DNA from: Devosia naphthalenivorans
Lineage (GTDB): Bacteria > Pseudomonadota > Alphaproteobacteria > Rhizobiales > Devosiaceae
Length of the DNA: 64,000 nt
Assembly (NCBI RefSeq): GCF_003056355.1
Contig: NZ_PYVW01000002.1
Coordinates: 372,001-436,000 of the forward strand
Direction: 5' to 3'
Part shown: positions 52,697 to 62,277 of the stretch, piece after piece
Layout of the letters: each line of letters starts with the position of its first letter
Numbering within the stretch: the stretch's first letter is position 1
Notes under the pieces: generated by a model
What the model saw: only the letters and a program-made list of their open reading frames with translations
Databases searched by the model: none
What the model was told of the DNA's origin: nothing
Position numbers and translations under genes: made by a program

Positions 52697-54229
52697 ATGC
52701 CGCATCGGCTTGAATTGACTGGGATTACCAAGCGCTTCCCTGGCGTTCTTGCCAATGACAACGTCTCTTTTGCAGTTCGCCCCGGTGAGATACACGCACT
52801 GCTTGGCGAAAATGGCGCGGGCAAGTCCACCCTGGTCAAGATGATCTACGGGATCATGCAGCCTGACGCCGGCGAAATTCGCTGGAACGGACAACCAATT
52901 TCCGTTGCCAACCCCAAGGCCGCCCGCAAGCTGGGCATCGGCATGGTGTTCCAGCATTTCTCGCTGTTTGAAGCGCTGACGGTGCTGGAAAACATCGCGC
53001 TGGGGATGGATAGCAAGATCCCATCACGGGAACTCGAAGCCCGCATCAGGCAGGTGATGAGCACCTACGGCCTTCTGCTCGACCCGCATCGTACCGTGGC
53101 CACCCTCTCGGTGGGCGAGCGGCAGCGGATCGAGATCGTGCGGGCGCTGCTGCTTGACCCGAAGCTGCTGATCATGGACGAGCCCACTTCGGTGCTCACC
53201 CCGCAAGAGGTCGAGCAATTGTTCGAGGTGCTGCGCAAGCTCGCGGCACAGGGTTGTTCCATTCTCTACATTTCCCACAAGCTGCACGAGATCAAGGCGC
53301 TGTGCGATACGGCGACGATCCTGCGCGGTGGCAAGCTGGTGGACACCTGCGATCCCAGGCAGGAAACCTCGCGCTCCATGGCCGAAAAGATGATCGGCGC
53401 GGGGCTCAAGGATATCGTGCGTGCGGCGGGGCGGAGCTTGGGCGAGCCCAAGCTGGTGGTCTCGCGGCTGTCGACCGTCAAGACTGGCCATTTTGAAGTG
53501 CCAGTCGATGATGTCAGTTTCACCGTCAGGGTCGGCGAAATCTTCGGAATAGCGGGCGTTGCAGGGAACGGTCAGAACGCGCTGCTGGACGCACTTTCGG
53601 GCGAAATCCGCAGCGACGACAAGAATGCGGTCGCCATCGATGGTTATCCGCTGGGCTTGCTCGATACGACGGGGCGCCGCAAGCACGGGCTCTGCGCCGT
53701 ACCCGAGGAGCGCAATGGCCACGCTGCCGTCAGCGATTTTACCCTCAGCGACAATTCGATCCTGACCGCGCGAGACCGGTTGGGGATGGTCATGCTGGGG
53801 CTGATTAATTCGGGTGCTGCCAAAACCTATACCGGCAAGGTCATCGCCGACTTCGCCGTGAAGGCGCTGGGGCCGGCCTCGACGGCAGGTTCCCTGTCTG
53901 GCGGCAATCTGCAGAAATACATCATGGGCCGCGAAATCCTGCAGAAACCCAGCGTTCTTGTGGTCAGCCAACCCACCTGGGGGGTCGATGCCGGTGCCGC
54001 TGCGGCGATCCATCAGTCTCTGGTGGACCTTGCCGCGGCGGGCTCGGCTATCGTGGTGATCAGCCAGGATCTCGATGAGCTTCGGGCGCTGTGCGATACC
54101 TTGGCGGTAATCAATATGGGGCGCCTTTCCGCCGCGCGTCCGGTGAGCGAGGTGAGTGTGGAGGAGATCGGCCTACTGATGGGTGGCGTGCACGGCACTG
54201 CGGAGGCGCACGATGCAGTTCCGGCTTGA
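52697..54229 (+). CDS. Purine/nucleoside-type ABC importer, tandem ATPase
   Basis: The 510-residue protein has two ABC domains. The first is complete: Walker A GENGAGKST (37-45), signature TLSVGERQRIEIVRAL, Walker B LLIMDEPTSVLTP. The second has the degenerate loop GVAGNGQNAL, signature SLSGGNLQKYIMGRE and VVSQPTWGVDAGAAAAIH, the usual form in BMP-linked importers. ATG 52697 stands 1 base after the xdhC stop; TTG 52685 in frame has a better-spaced ggggg site and is an alternative. With two permeases and a BMP-type binding protein it forms an importer for purines or nucleosides (inferred from context). Confidence 0.93.
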   Translation: MPHRLELTGITKRFPGVLANDNVSFAVRPGEIHALLGENGAGKSTLVKMIYGIMQPDAGEIRWNGQPISVANPKAARKLGIGMVFQHFSLFEALTVLENIALGMDSKIPSRELEARIRQVMSTYGLLLDPHRTVATLSVGERQRIEIVRALLLDPKLLIMDEPTSVLTPQEVEQLFEVLRKLAAQGCSILYISHKLHEIKALCDTATILRGGKLVDTCDPRQETSRSMAEKMIGAGLKDIVRAAGRSLGEPKLVVSRLSTVKTGHFEVPVDDVSFTVRVGEIFGIAGVAGNGQNALLDALSGEIRSDDKNAVAIDGYPLGLLDTTGRRKHGLCAVPEERNGHAAVSDFTLSDNSILTARDRLGMVMLGLINSGAAKTYTGKVIADFAVKALGPASTAGSLSGGNLQKYIMGREILQKPSVLVVSQPTWGVDAGAAAAIHQSLVDLAAAGSAIVVISQDLDELRALCDTLAVINMGRLSAARPVSEVSVEEIGLLMGGVHGTAEAHDAVPA

Positions 54230-55295
54230 GAAACGCCAGGAGCCATCGCAGCTGATGGTCTATGCAACGCCCGTGGCGGCGGTGCTGCTGACCATGATCG
54301 TGGGCGCCATCATCTTTTCGCTGATCGGCTATGATGGCATCGGCGCGGTTCGGGAAATATTCCTGACGCCACTGACCAATTCCTACAAATGGCAGGATTT
54401 GGGGATCAAGGCTGCGCCGCTCATCATCATCGGCGTAGGCCTTTCGATTGCCTATCGCGCCAATGTCTGGAACATCGGTGCGGAGGGGCAGTACGTCATG
54501 GGCGGGCTCGCCGGCACCTGGGTGGCGCTGGCGACGTATGGCATGACGGGCCCATGGATCTTGCCATTGATGATCCTGGCTGGCGTGGTGGGCGGGGCGC
54601 TCTATGCCGCCATTCCCGCCTTTTTCAAAGTGCGCCTGAACGTCAACGAAATCCTGACCTCGCTGATGCTGACCTATGCCTCGGTGCAATTGATCTATTA
54701 TCTGATCCGCGCGCCCTGGAAGGACCCGATGGGCATGGGCTTTCCACAAACGCGGTTGTTCTCGGAAGCGGCGCGCCTGCCCACGGTCATACCCGGAACC
54801 ATCGTGCACCTGGGGGTGCCAATCGCCATCCTCGTCGCATTCGTTGCGTGGTTCATCATGTCCCGCTCGGTCTTTGGCTATCAGATGAAGGTCGTCGGTG
54901 CGGCTCCCCATGCCGCGCGCTATGGCGGGTTTTCGGAAAGCAAGACGATCTGGCTGGCCATGCTGGTGAGCGGTGGGTTGGCAGGTCTTGCGGGGATACT
55001 GGAAGTCGCTGGACCCTTTCAGCGCATGGTCCCGGGTTTCCCAACCAATTATGGGTTCACCGCGATTATCGTCGCCTTCCTCGGGCGGCTCAATCCGCTG
55101 GGGGTGATCTTCGCCGGCGTCGTCATGGCGATAACCTTCGTCGGCGGCGAGGTTGCCCAGACGACGATTGGCCTGCCCAACGCGGCCACCGGCATCTTCC
55201 AGGCCATGGTGCTGTTCTTCCTCTTGGCCGGTGATATCCTCGTGCGCTATCGGCTGAGGCGCGTCTCCAGCATTCCAGCGTCCGGGGCGGCGTAA
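54213..55295 (+). CDS. ABC importer permease subunit 1
   Basis: The 360-residue membrane protein of the BPD_transp_2 family has about 8-10 helices, and the conserved AYRANVWNIGAEGQYVMGGL and FFKVRLNVNEILTSLMLTYA that contact the ATPase in nucleoside importers. ATG 54213 with a cggaggc site overlaps the ATPase gene by 17 bases. It pairs with the next permease as a heterodimer. Confidence 0.93.
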   Translation: MQFRLEKRQEPSQLMVYATPVAAVLLTMIVGAIIFSLIGYDGIGAVREIFLTPLTNSYKWQDLGIKAAPLIIIGVGLSIAYRANVWNIGAEGQYVMGGLAGTWVALATYGMTGPWILPLMILAGVVGGALYAAIPAFFKVRLNVNEILTSLMLTYASVQLIYYLIRAPWKDPMGMGFPQTRLFSEAARLPTVIPGTIVHLGVPIAILVAFVAWFIMSRSVFGYQMKVVGAAPHAARYGGFSESKTIWLAMLVSGGLAGLAGILEVAGPFQRMVPGFPTNYGFTAIIVAFLGRLNPLGVIFAGVVMAITFVGGEVAQTTIGLPNAATGIFQAMVLFFLLAGDILVRYRLRRVSSIPASGAA

Positions 55296-56218
55296 TGGAC
55301 ATAACCATTGCCATCTTCATCACTCTTGTCGGTGCCGCCACCCCAATCCTGATTGCCGCACTTGGGGAACTGGTGGTGGAGAAGGCGGGCGTCCTCAATT
55401 TGGGCGTCGAAGGCATGATGCTGGTCGGCGCAATCGCAGGATTTGCCGCGCAGTTCTATACCGGCAACCCCTATCTGGCGCTGCTTGCTGGTGCCTTTGC
55501 CGGCGCCGCAACCTCGATGATCTTCGGCTTCCTGACGCTGAGCCTTTCGGCCAACCAGACCGCCACGGGACTGGCGCTCACCATATTCGGCACGGGTTTT
55601 TCGGCGCTTGCAGGCGCGCCGTTCTCGGCCCGGCCAATCGAGTTGATGCGCCCATTGTTCCCGGCCGAGCTTGCCACCCATCCAATGTGGCGCGTGCTGT
55701 TCGGCTATTCGGCGCCGGTTTATTTTTCCTTCTTCATGGTCTTCGCCATCTGGTACTTCCTCAAGAAGACCCGGGCGGGGCTTATCCTGCGCGCCGTTGG
55801 TGAAAACGACCTATCTGCCCATTCCATCGGATATTCGGTCAAGGGTGTGCGCTATGCGGCAGTAATGTTCGGTGGTGCGATGGCGGGCATTGCGGGCGCG
55901 TGTTTCCCGCTATTGCTGACCCCGCAATGGGCCGAACGCATGACGGCAGGGCGCGGCTGGATAGCGGTGGCGCTGGTGGTCTTTGCTTCGTGGAAACCGT
56001 TCCGCCTCCTGGCCGGCGCATATCTCTTCGGCCTTGTGATGACCATGGAACTCTATGCCAAGGCCGGGGGTGGGCCTCTGTCGATCATCCCGTCGGAACT
56101 CTGGGCTGCCTTGCCCTATCTTGCGACTATTGTCGTGCTGGTGCTGATTTCGCTTCGGCGCGACGCTTCGACCAATGCACCGGCCTGCCTCGGCAAGCCG
56201 TTTCTGCCCAGTAATTGA
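55295..56218 (+). CDS. ABC importer permease subunit 2
   Basis: The 307-residue membrane protein has about 8 helices with ALGELVVEKAGVLNLGVEGM at the start and SLSANQTATGLALTIFGTGF in the coupling region, typical of the second permease of nucleoside importers. Its ATG shares one base with the stop of the first permease (TAATG), a tight coupling. It is followed 54 bases later by the binding protein. Confidence 0.93.
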   Translation: MDITIAIFITLVGAATPILIAALGELVVEKAGVLNLGVEGMMLVGAIAGFAAQFYTGNPYLALLAGAFAGAATSMIFGFLTLSLSANQTATGLALTIFGTGFSALAGAPFSARPIELMRPLFPAELATHPMWRVLFGYSAPVYFSFFMVFAIWYFLKKTRAGLILRAVGENDLSAHSIGYSVKGVRYAAVMFGGAMAGIAGACFPLLLTPQWAERMTAGRGWIAVALVVFASWKPFRLLAGAYLFGLVMTMELYAKAGGGPLSIIPSELWAALPYLATIVVLVLISLRRDASTNAPACLGKPFLPSN

Positions 56219-56272
56219 GATGGCGCCAATGACCGTCTCGATCTGCAACGAGAAGTCACTCAGGAGAGACAG

Positions 56273-57358
56273 ATGACGATTACACGCCGGACTATCCTCA
56301 AAACGGGCGCCGCTGCCGCGGCCCTGCCGCTGTTGGGCTCCAGGGCCTTTGCTCAAGGCGAGCCGCTCAAGATCGGCTTTATCTATGTCGGCACGATCAA
56401 CGACAATGGCTACAACTATGCCCACAATCAGGGACGCCTCTATGTCGAAGAACAACTCGGCGATGCGGTGGAAACCACCTATGTCGAGAACGTGCCGGAA
56501 GGCCCCGATTGCGAGCGCGTGCTGCGCGAACTGGCCCAACAGGGCAACAAGCTGATCTTCGCCACCAGCTTCGGCTTCGGCGACTCGGTGATCAAGGTCG
56601 CTCAGCAATTCCCGGACGTAAAGTTCGAGCACGCCACAGGCTACCAGAAGGCCGAGAACGTGGGCCTCTACAACGCGCGCTTCTATGAGGGTCGCGCCGT
56701 CTGCGGCACCATCGCCGGCCATCTCTCCAAGACCGGCAAGCTTGCCTATATCGGCTCGTTCCCGATCCCCGAAGTGGTGATGGGCATCAATGCGCTGGCC
56801 CTGTCGGCCCGCCGCATCAATCCCGACATCACCGTGAAGCCCGTCTATATCTCCACCTGGAATGACCCAGCCAAGGAAGCCGATGCTGCCCGTGCGCTGA
56901 TCGACCAGGGCGTCGATGTCATCGCCCAGCACACCGACGGCCCGGCGGCCCTGCAGGTTGCTCAGGAACGTGGCATCATCGGCGGCTTTGGCCAGGGTGC
57001 GGACATGAGCGCCTTTGCTCCGGAGACGCAGCTGACTGCCATCATCGACAATTGGGGGCCGCATTATCTGGCGTCGGCCCAAGCCGTGATCGATGGCACC
57101 TGGGTTGCCGGCGACACCTGGGAAGGCCTCAAGGAAAACGTGGTCGAGATGGGACCGTATAACGAGAAGATCCCCGCCGAAGTCGTTGCCGATGCCGAGA
57201 AGGTGCGGACCGGCCAGATCGATGGCTCGTTCCATATATTCACCGGTCCGATCAAGGACAACACCGGTGCCGAGCGTGTCGCTGCAGGTGTCACCATGAC
57301 CGATGCGGAACTGCTCTCGATGGACTGGTACGTCGAAGGCGTCGAACAGCCGGCGTAA
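56273..57358 (+). CDS. BMP-family substrate-binding lipoprotein-like protein of the importer
   Basis: The 361-residue periplasmic protein has an N-terminal signal with adjacent arginines (TITRRTILKTGAAAAALPLL) that suggests Tat export, cut near RAFAQ; there is no lipobox Cys. The mature part is a BMP/PnrA-type binding protein: KIGFIYVGTINDNGYNYAHN, LRELAQQGNKLIFATSFGFG, and GGFGQGADMSAFAPETQLTA. These bind nucleosides or purine bases. A caggag site precedes ATG 56273. A terminator follows, closing the xdh-transporter run. Confidence 0.93.
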   Translation: MTITRRTILKTGAAAAALPLLGSRAFAQGEPLKIGFIYVGTINDNGYNYAHNQGRLYVEEQLGDAVETTYVENVPEGPDCERVLRELAQQGNKLIFATSFGFGDSVIKVAQQFPDVKFEHATGYQKAENVGLYNARFYEGRAVCGTIAGHLSKTGKLAYIGSFPIPEVVMGINALALSARRINPDITVKPVYISTWNDPAKEADAARALIDQGVDVIAQHTDGPAALQVAQERGIIGGFGQGADMSAFAPETQLTAIIDNWGPHYLASAQAVIDGTWVAGDTWEGLKENVVEMGPYNEKIPAEVVADAEKVRTGQIDGSFHIFTGPIKDNTGAERVAAGVTMTDAELLSMDWYVEGVEQPA

Positions 57359-57384
57359 GGGTTTTTGTCGATATGATCGTTGAG

Positions 57385-57410
57385 GAGGCGGGCCCACGCC
57401 CGCCTCTTTT
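57385..57410 (+). terminator. Rho-independent terminator after the binding-protein gene
   Basis: A perfect 9-base G+C-rich stem gaggcgggc/gcccgcctc (57385-57393, 57398-57406) with a 4-base loop is followed by tttt. It lies 27 bases past the stop of the binding protein and 34 bases before the start of puuD, so it separates two transcription units or tapers the first. Confidence 0.85.
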
Positions 57411-57443
57411 GTGACCAGATGGTCTAGCGAGGGGGACGGTGCG

Positions 57444-58670
57444 ATGCCCGATTATGCGATTGCCTATGAATGGCTTAGTTTCGCCGTGCGCTGGCTGCAT
57501 GTGATCACGGCCATCGCCTGGATCGGCTCGTCCTTCTATTTCATCGCGCTCGACCTTGGCCTGCGCAAGACGCCCAGCCTTCCGCCACTGGCGCATGGCG
57601 AGGAATGGCAGGTGCATGGCGGCGGGTTCTACCACATCCAGAAATACCTGGTTGCGCCCGACTTTTTGCCCGAGCACCTGACCTGGTTCAAATGGGAGAG
57701 CTATTGGACCTGGCTTTCGGGCTTCATGCTCATGGTGCTTATCTATTACGTCGGCGCCGACATCTACCTGATCGACCGCAACGTGCTCGACGTGCCCAAT
57801 TGGGCGGCGATTTTGATTTCCATGGGATCGATCGTGCTGGGCTTCGTCATCTACAACCGCCTGTGCAAGTCGCCGCTGGGCAATTCGCAGAACGGGCTGA
57901 TGCTGGTGCTGTTCGTGATCCTGACGGCGATGGCCTGGGGCTACACGCAGTTGTTCACGGGCCGTGCGGCGATGCTGCACATGGGCGCGTTTACCGCTTC
58001 GATCATGGCGGCGAACGTGGCGATGATCATCATCCCCAACCAGAAAATCGTCGTCGCCGATCTGAAAGCCGGCCGCGTGCCCGATGCAAAATACGGCAAG
58101 ATCGCCAAGCAGCGCTCGCTGCACAACAACTACCTGACGCTGCCGGTCATCTTCTTCATGCTGTCGTCCCACTATCCGCTGGCTTTCGCCACGCAGTGGA
58201 ACTGGATCATCGCCTCGCTGATCTTCCTCGTCGGCGTGGTGATCCGGCATTATTTCAACACGCGCCATGCCCGCAAAGGCAATCCGCACTGGACCTGGGC
58301 TGTTGCCGTCATCCTGTTCATCGTCATTGCGTGGCTCTCATCGGGCCCCAAGCTTGCCGGTTCGGCGGGAGAGGAGGTAGCGTCTCGTGCGGCCGAACCC
58401 TTTCTTGCAGCAGAGCATTTTGCCGCTGCCAGCCTAGCGGTGCAGACACGATGCGCCATGTGCCACAATGCGGAGCCTGTTTGGCCCGGCATTTATGAAG
58501 CGCCCAGGAACGTGATCCTCGACAACGACATCGCTATCGCCAACCACGCCAAGGATGTTGCCATGCAGGCAGGCTATTCCCATGCCATGCCGCCAGGCAA
58601 TGCCAGCGAGATGACCCCCGAAGAACGCGCGCTATTGGTCGCCTGGTTTCGCGAAGGCTCGGGTCAATGA
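57444..58670 (+). CDS. puuD: Urate hydroxylase with C-terminal cytochrome c domain
   Basis: The 408-residue membrane protein oxidises urate to 5-hydroxyisourate. The first 310 residues hold about 8 helices with the PuuD pattern (RWLHVITAIAWIGSSFYFI, HGGGFYHIQKYL, WFKWESYWTWLSGF). The end is a small cytochrome c with the heme motif CAMCH (337-341) and a late MPPGN with the likely Met ligand. Electrons therefore pass to the respiratory chain rather than to oxygen directly. ATG 57444 with a gaggggg site is used. It overlaps guaD by 4 bases. No soluble uricase or HpxO gene is seen. Confidence 0.95.
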   Translation: MPDYAIAYEWLSFAVRWLHVITAIAWIGSSFYFIALDLGLRKTPSLPPLAHGEEWQVHGGGFYHIQKYLVAPDFLPEHLTWFKWESYWTWLSGFMLMVLIYYVGADIYLIDRNVLDVPNWAAILISMGSIVLGFVIYNRLCKSPLGNSQNGLMLVLFVILTAMAWGYTQLFTGRAAMLHMGAFTASIMAANVAMIIIPNQKIVVADLKAGRVPDAKYGKIAKQRSLHNNYLTLPVIFFMLSSHYPLAFATQWNWIIASLIFLVGVVIRHYFNTRHARKGNPHWTWAVAVILFIVIAWLSSGPKLAGSAGEEVASRAAEPFLAAEHFAAASLAVQTRCAMCHNAEPVWPGIYEAPRNVILDNDIAIANHAKDVAMQAGYSHAMPPGNASEMTPEERALLVAWFREGSGQ

Positions 58671-59971
58671 GCCGGACTATTTTGCGTGGGCGGGTGCTGA
58701 GCTTCGTCAGCGAGCCCCAGGGCATGGATGACGCGGGCAGCTATCGCTATTGGGAAGATGGCGCGATCACGATCGAAACCGGCAAGATCATTGCCGTCGG
58801 CGACTTCGTTGCCACGGACGGTGCCGAGATCATCGATCATCGCCCGCATCTGATCCTGCCCGGCTTTATCGATACGCACCTTCACTATGTGCAGTCGCAG
58901 ATCATGGCGTCCTATGCAGGCTCGCTGCTGGAATGGCTCAACACCTACACGTTTGTGGAAGAACAAAAGTTCAGCCAGCAGGGACACGCCGAAGTTGTCG
59001 CTTCGGCCTTCTATGACGAATTGATCCGCCATGGCACGACGACGGCGGTAGCCTATTGCTCCAGCCATCCGCGGTCGGTAGATGCGTTTTTCGGCGAGGC
59101 CGAAAAGCGCAACATGCTGATGGTTGGCGGAAAGGTCATGATGGACCGCAACGCGCCCGAAGCGCTCTGCGACACCGCCCAATCCAGCTATGACGATACC
59201 AAGATGCTGATCGAGCGCTGGCATGGTCGGGGCAGGGGGCTCTATGCCATCTCGCCACGCTTCGCGATCACCTCGACGCCCCAACAGCTGGAAGCCGCAA
59301 GAGCACTCGTCGCGGAACACCCCGACTGCTATGTGCAGACCCACCTAAGCGAAAACGACGCCGAGATCTCGCTGTCGATGCAGCTTTATCCAAACTCGCC
59401 GGACTATACCGGCATTTACGAGGATTATGGGCTGCTGGGCCCCAGGACGCTGCTGGGCCACAGTATCCACCTCAACCATCGTGAAACCCGCGTGCTGGCC
59501 GAAACCGGTTCGGTGGCGGTCTTCTGCCCCACCTCCAATCTCTTTCTCGGGTCGGGCCTGTTTGATCGGGAGCGGCTGAGCAAGGCCGGCGTCCGTATCG
59601 GGGTGGCAACAGATATCGGCGGAGGCACCAATTTCTGCATGCTGCGCACGCTGGATGAGGCGTACAAGATCCTGCAGTTGCGTGGGCAGCGGATGAACCC
59701 ATTCGCCTCGTTCTATATGGCGACGCTGGGCAATGCGGGGGCGCTGTCGCTGGAAGGCACCATCGGCGCCATTGCGCCCGGCAATTCCGCCGACCTCATT
59801 GTATTGGACGCAGCGGCAACACCAGCCATGGCGCTCCGCAAGCAGACGATTTCCAGCCTTGCGGAGGAGCTGTTCCTGCTGCAAACCCTTGGCGATGATC
59901 GCTCGATAGCGGAAGTCTATGTCGCTGGCGCAAGGGCGAAGTCCGTTTTGAGCGGGTTGGCAGCGTCATGA
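58667..59971 (+). CDS. guaD: Guanine deaminase
   Basis: The 434-residue amidohydrolase converts guanine to xanthine. Zinc ligands are His71 and His73 in [13 protein letters not shown], then [10 protein letters not shown] (His) and LLGHSIHLN (His), and the Asp in [15 protein letters not shown]. The CxxH-like [11 protein letters not shown] segment is typical of GuaD. It starts inside the puuD stop (ATGA). Its product is the substrate of XdhAB. Confidence 0.95.
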   Translation: MSRTILRGRVLSFVSEPQGMDDAGSYRYWEDGAITIETGKIIAVGDFVATDGAEIIDHRPHLILPGFIDTHLHYVQSQIMASYAGSLLEWLNTYTFVEEQKFSQQGHAEVVASAFYDELIRHGTTTAVAYCSSHPRSVDAFFGEAEKRNMLMVGGKVMMDRNAPEALCDTAQSSYDDTKMLIERWHGRGRGLYAISPRFAITSTPQQLEAARALVAEHPDCYVQTHLSENDAEISLSMQLYPNSPDYTGIYEDYGLLGPRTLLGHSIHLNHRETRVLAETGSVAVFCPTSNLFLGSGLFDRERLSKAGVRIGVATDIGGGTNFCMLRTLDEAYKILQLRGQRMNPFASFYMATLGNAGALSLEGTIGAIAPGNSADLIVLDAAATPAMALRKQTISSLAEELFLLQTLGDDRSIAEVYVAGARAKSVLSGLAAS

Positions 59972-60014
59972 TCCTGACTTAAGTCTGGTCAGTCTGCACA
60001 TAAAGGAAGCACTA

Positions 60015-62177
60015 ATGCCTCAGTATCTGACGAAAGCCGCCCTCTCGGTTCATTCCCTGCTGGTCGATTTCGTCGAGAAGGAAGTGCTGCCGGGAACTGC
60101 GGTATCAGCCGATCAGTTCTGGTCGGGCTTTTCTGCACTTGTGGCCGAGCATGCGCCAACCAATGAGCGCTTGCTGCTGCGTCGCGACGAGTTGCAGAGC
60201 CAGGTCGATGATTGGCATCGCCGCTATGGTCCGGTGGTCAACAATCCGCAAGGCTACGAGTTTTTCTTGCGCGACATCGGCTATCTCGTTCCGGAACCGG
60301 CCGATTTTACCATCGAGACTGAAGGACTTGATCCGGAGATCAGCTCCCTTTGCGGCCCGCAACTCGTGGTGCCGGTTAGCAATGCGCGCTATGCGCTCAA
60401 CGCCGCCAATGCCCGCTGGGGCAGTCTTTATGACGCGCTATACGGCACCGATGTTATCGCGCGCGATGGCGATCTGGCGCCGGGTGCGGGCTTCAACGCT
60501 CAGCGCGGTCAGGCTGTCGTCAGCAAGGCGGCAGAGTTCCTCGACGAAACTTTCCCCCTGCAGACGGGCAGCCATCGCGATGTCACCGGCTATCATGTGG
60601 TCAAGCAGGATGGCGTCCACCGCTTCGTCGTGGACACCGCGGCTGGCCGCACCGCGCTCAAGGATGAGGCCGCGTTCGTTGGCTTCGGCGGCACGGAGGC
60701 CGCGGGTGAACTGGTGCTGCGCCACAATGGGCTGCATGTCATCCTAGTCATCAATCCCGAGAGCCCGATTGGGCGTACGCACAAGGCCGGTCTCAGCGAT
60801 GTCGTCGTTGAAGCGGCCCTGACCACCATCCAGGACGGCGAAGATTCGGTCGCTGCCGTCGATGCCGAGGACAAGGTCGGCGTTTATCGCAACTGGCTGG
60901 GCCTGATGAATGGCACGCTCGAGGACACCTTCGAGAAGGGCGGCAAGAACGTCACGCGCAAGCTCAATGCCGATCGGACCTACAAGGACATCAACGGCGC
61001 GGCGCTCGTGCTCAAGGGCCGCTCCTTGCTGCTGGTGCGCAACGTCGGACACCTGATGACTACCGACGCGGTGCTGTGGAACGACAAGCCCATCGGCGAA
61101 GGCCTGATGGATGCTGCCATCACCGCGCTTTGTGCCCTGCAGGACAAGGTCAACAGCACGACCGGCGCCATCTACGTGGTCAAGCCCAAGATGCACGGCC
61201 CCGAAGAAGTCGCCTTTGCCTGCGCGATCTTCTCGTCCGTCGAGGCCATGCTGGGGCTCAAGCCCAATACCATCAAGATCGGCATCATGGACGAGGAGCG
61301 CCGCACGTCGGCCAATCTCAAGGCCGCCATTTATGAAGCGCGCTCGCGTGTCTTCTTCATCAATACCGGCTTCCTCGATCGCACGGGCGACGAGATCCAC
61401 ACCTCGATGGAGGCGGGCCCGGTGCTGCGCAAGGACGAGATCAAGGCAGAGCGCTGGATCGTGTCCTACGAAGACCGGAACGTGCTGATCGGCCTGGCTT
61501 GCGGGCTTTCCGGCCGGGCGCAGATTGGCAAGGGCATGTGGGCTCGCCCCGATGACATGGCCGCCATGATGAGCTCCAAGGCGGGCCACCCTGCGTCGGG
61601 CGCAAACACTGCTTGGGTGCCGTCGCCCACGGCGGCAACGCTTCATGCTCTCCACTATCACCAGATCGACGTGTTCGAGGCCCAGCGCCGCAGGCACAAC
61701 CAGGCAGTGCCGCCGCTTGGTGAACTCTTCTCCATGCCGGTGCAGGCGCCTTTCAGCCTCAGCCGCGAGGAAATCACGCGCGAGCTAGAGAACAATGCGC
61801 AGGGTATCTTGGGCTATGTGGTGCGCTGGGTGCAGCAGGGTGTCGGCTGCTCCAAGGTGCCCGATATCAATGATGTCGGCCTGATGGAAGACCGCGCCAC
61901 CTGCCGCATCTCATCCCAGGCGGTGGCCAATTGGCTGCGTCACGGACTAGTATCGCGGGACGAGGTTACGTCCACGTTCGAGCGCATGGCAGCCGTGGTC
62001 GATGCCCAGAACGCGGGCGATCCGCTCTATCGCCCCATGGCGGAAAATTTCCAGTCGGTCGCCTTCCAGGCCGCGCTCGATCTGGCGCTGCATGGTGCCG
62101 ACCAGCCAAGCGGCTACACCGAGCCGCTGCTGCATGCCGCCCGCCGCAAGGTCAAGGCGCGTGAAGCCGCCCGTTAA
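60015..62177 (+). CDS. glcB: Malate synthase G
   Basis: The 720-residue monomeric enzyme condenses glyoxylate with acetyl-CoA to malate. The length is that of isoform G. Conserved stretches include [39 protein letters not shown] with the catalytic Arg, [20 protein letters not shown] and [20 protein letters not shown], and the late [20 protein letters not shown] with the catalytic Asp region. An aaaggaag site precedes ATG 60015. It uses the glyoxylate released by AllA, so the purine island ends in central metabolism. Confidence 0.97.
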   Translation: MPQYLTKAALSVHSLLVDFVEKEVLPGTAVSADQFWSGFSALVAEHAPTNERLLLRRDELQSQVDDWHRRYGPVVNNPQGYEFFLRDIGYLVPEPADFTIETEGLDPEISSLCGPQLVVPVSNARYALNAANARWGSLYDALYGTDVIARDGDLAPGAGFNAQRGQAVVSKAAEFLDETFPLQTGSHRDVTGYHVVKQDGVHRFVVDTAAGRTALKDEAAFVGFGGTEAAGELVLRHNGLHVILVINPESPIGRTHKAGLSDVVVEAALTTIQDGEDSVAAVDAEDKVGVYRNWLGLMNGTLEDTFEKGGKNVTRKLNADRTYKDINGAALVLKGRSLLLVRNVGHLMTTDAVLWNDKPIGEGLMDAAITALCALQDKVNSTTGAIYVVKPKMHGPEEVAFACAIFSSVEAMLGLKPNTIKIGIMDEERRTSANLKAAIYEARSRVFFINTGFLDRTGDEIHTSMEAGPVLRKDEIKAERWIVSYEDRNVLIGLACGLSGRAQIGKGMWARPDDMAAMMSSKAGHPASGANTAWVPSPTAATLHALHYHQIDVFEAQRRRHNQAVPPLGELFSMPVQAPFSLSREEITRELENNAQGILGYVVRWVQQGVGCSKVPDINDVGLMEDRATCRISSQAVANWLRHGLVSRDEVTSTFERMAAVVDAQNAGDPLYRPMAENFQSVAFQAALDLALHGADQPSGYTEPLLHAARRKVKAREAAR

Positions 62178-62211
62178 AGCGTGTCGCACGGAATGGGATT
62201 CACGCAACAGA

Positions 62212-62248
62212 CCTCACCCTGAGCTTGTCGAAGGGCGAGGTCGTGGCA
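62212..62248 (+). repeat. Dispersed hairpin repeat, family B, copy 2
   Basis: The 37-base element cctcaccctgagcttgtcga followed by agggcgaggtcgtggca forms a stem cctc-a-ccc / ggg-c-gagg. It lies in the 100-base gap between the convergent glcB and adenine deaminase genes. Compared with copy 1 (45279-45314), the inner stem differs at both sides in a matched way. Confidence 0.75.
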
Positions 62249-62277
62249 TCAAGCCTCCATTCGCTCGACCTGGCGGC

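Noticed and set aside
56219-56272. Purine riboswitch before the binding-protein gene
   Set aside because: The gap is only 54 bases and shows no purine-aptamer core; no other leader in the island shows one either.
55910-57397. 495-codon minus-strand frame opposite the permease and binding-protein genes
   Set aside because: Antisense shadow; crosses two real genes and a terminator.
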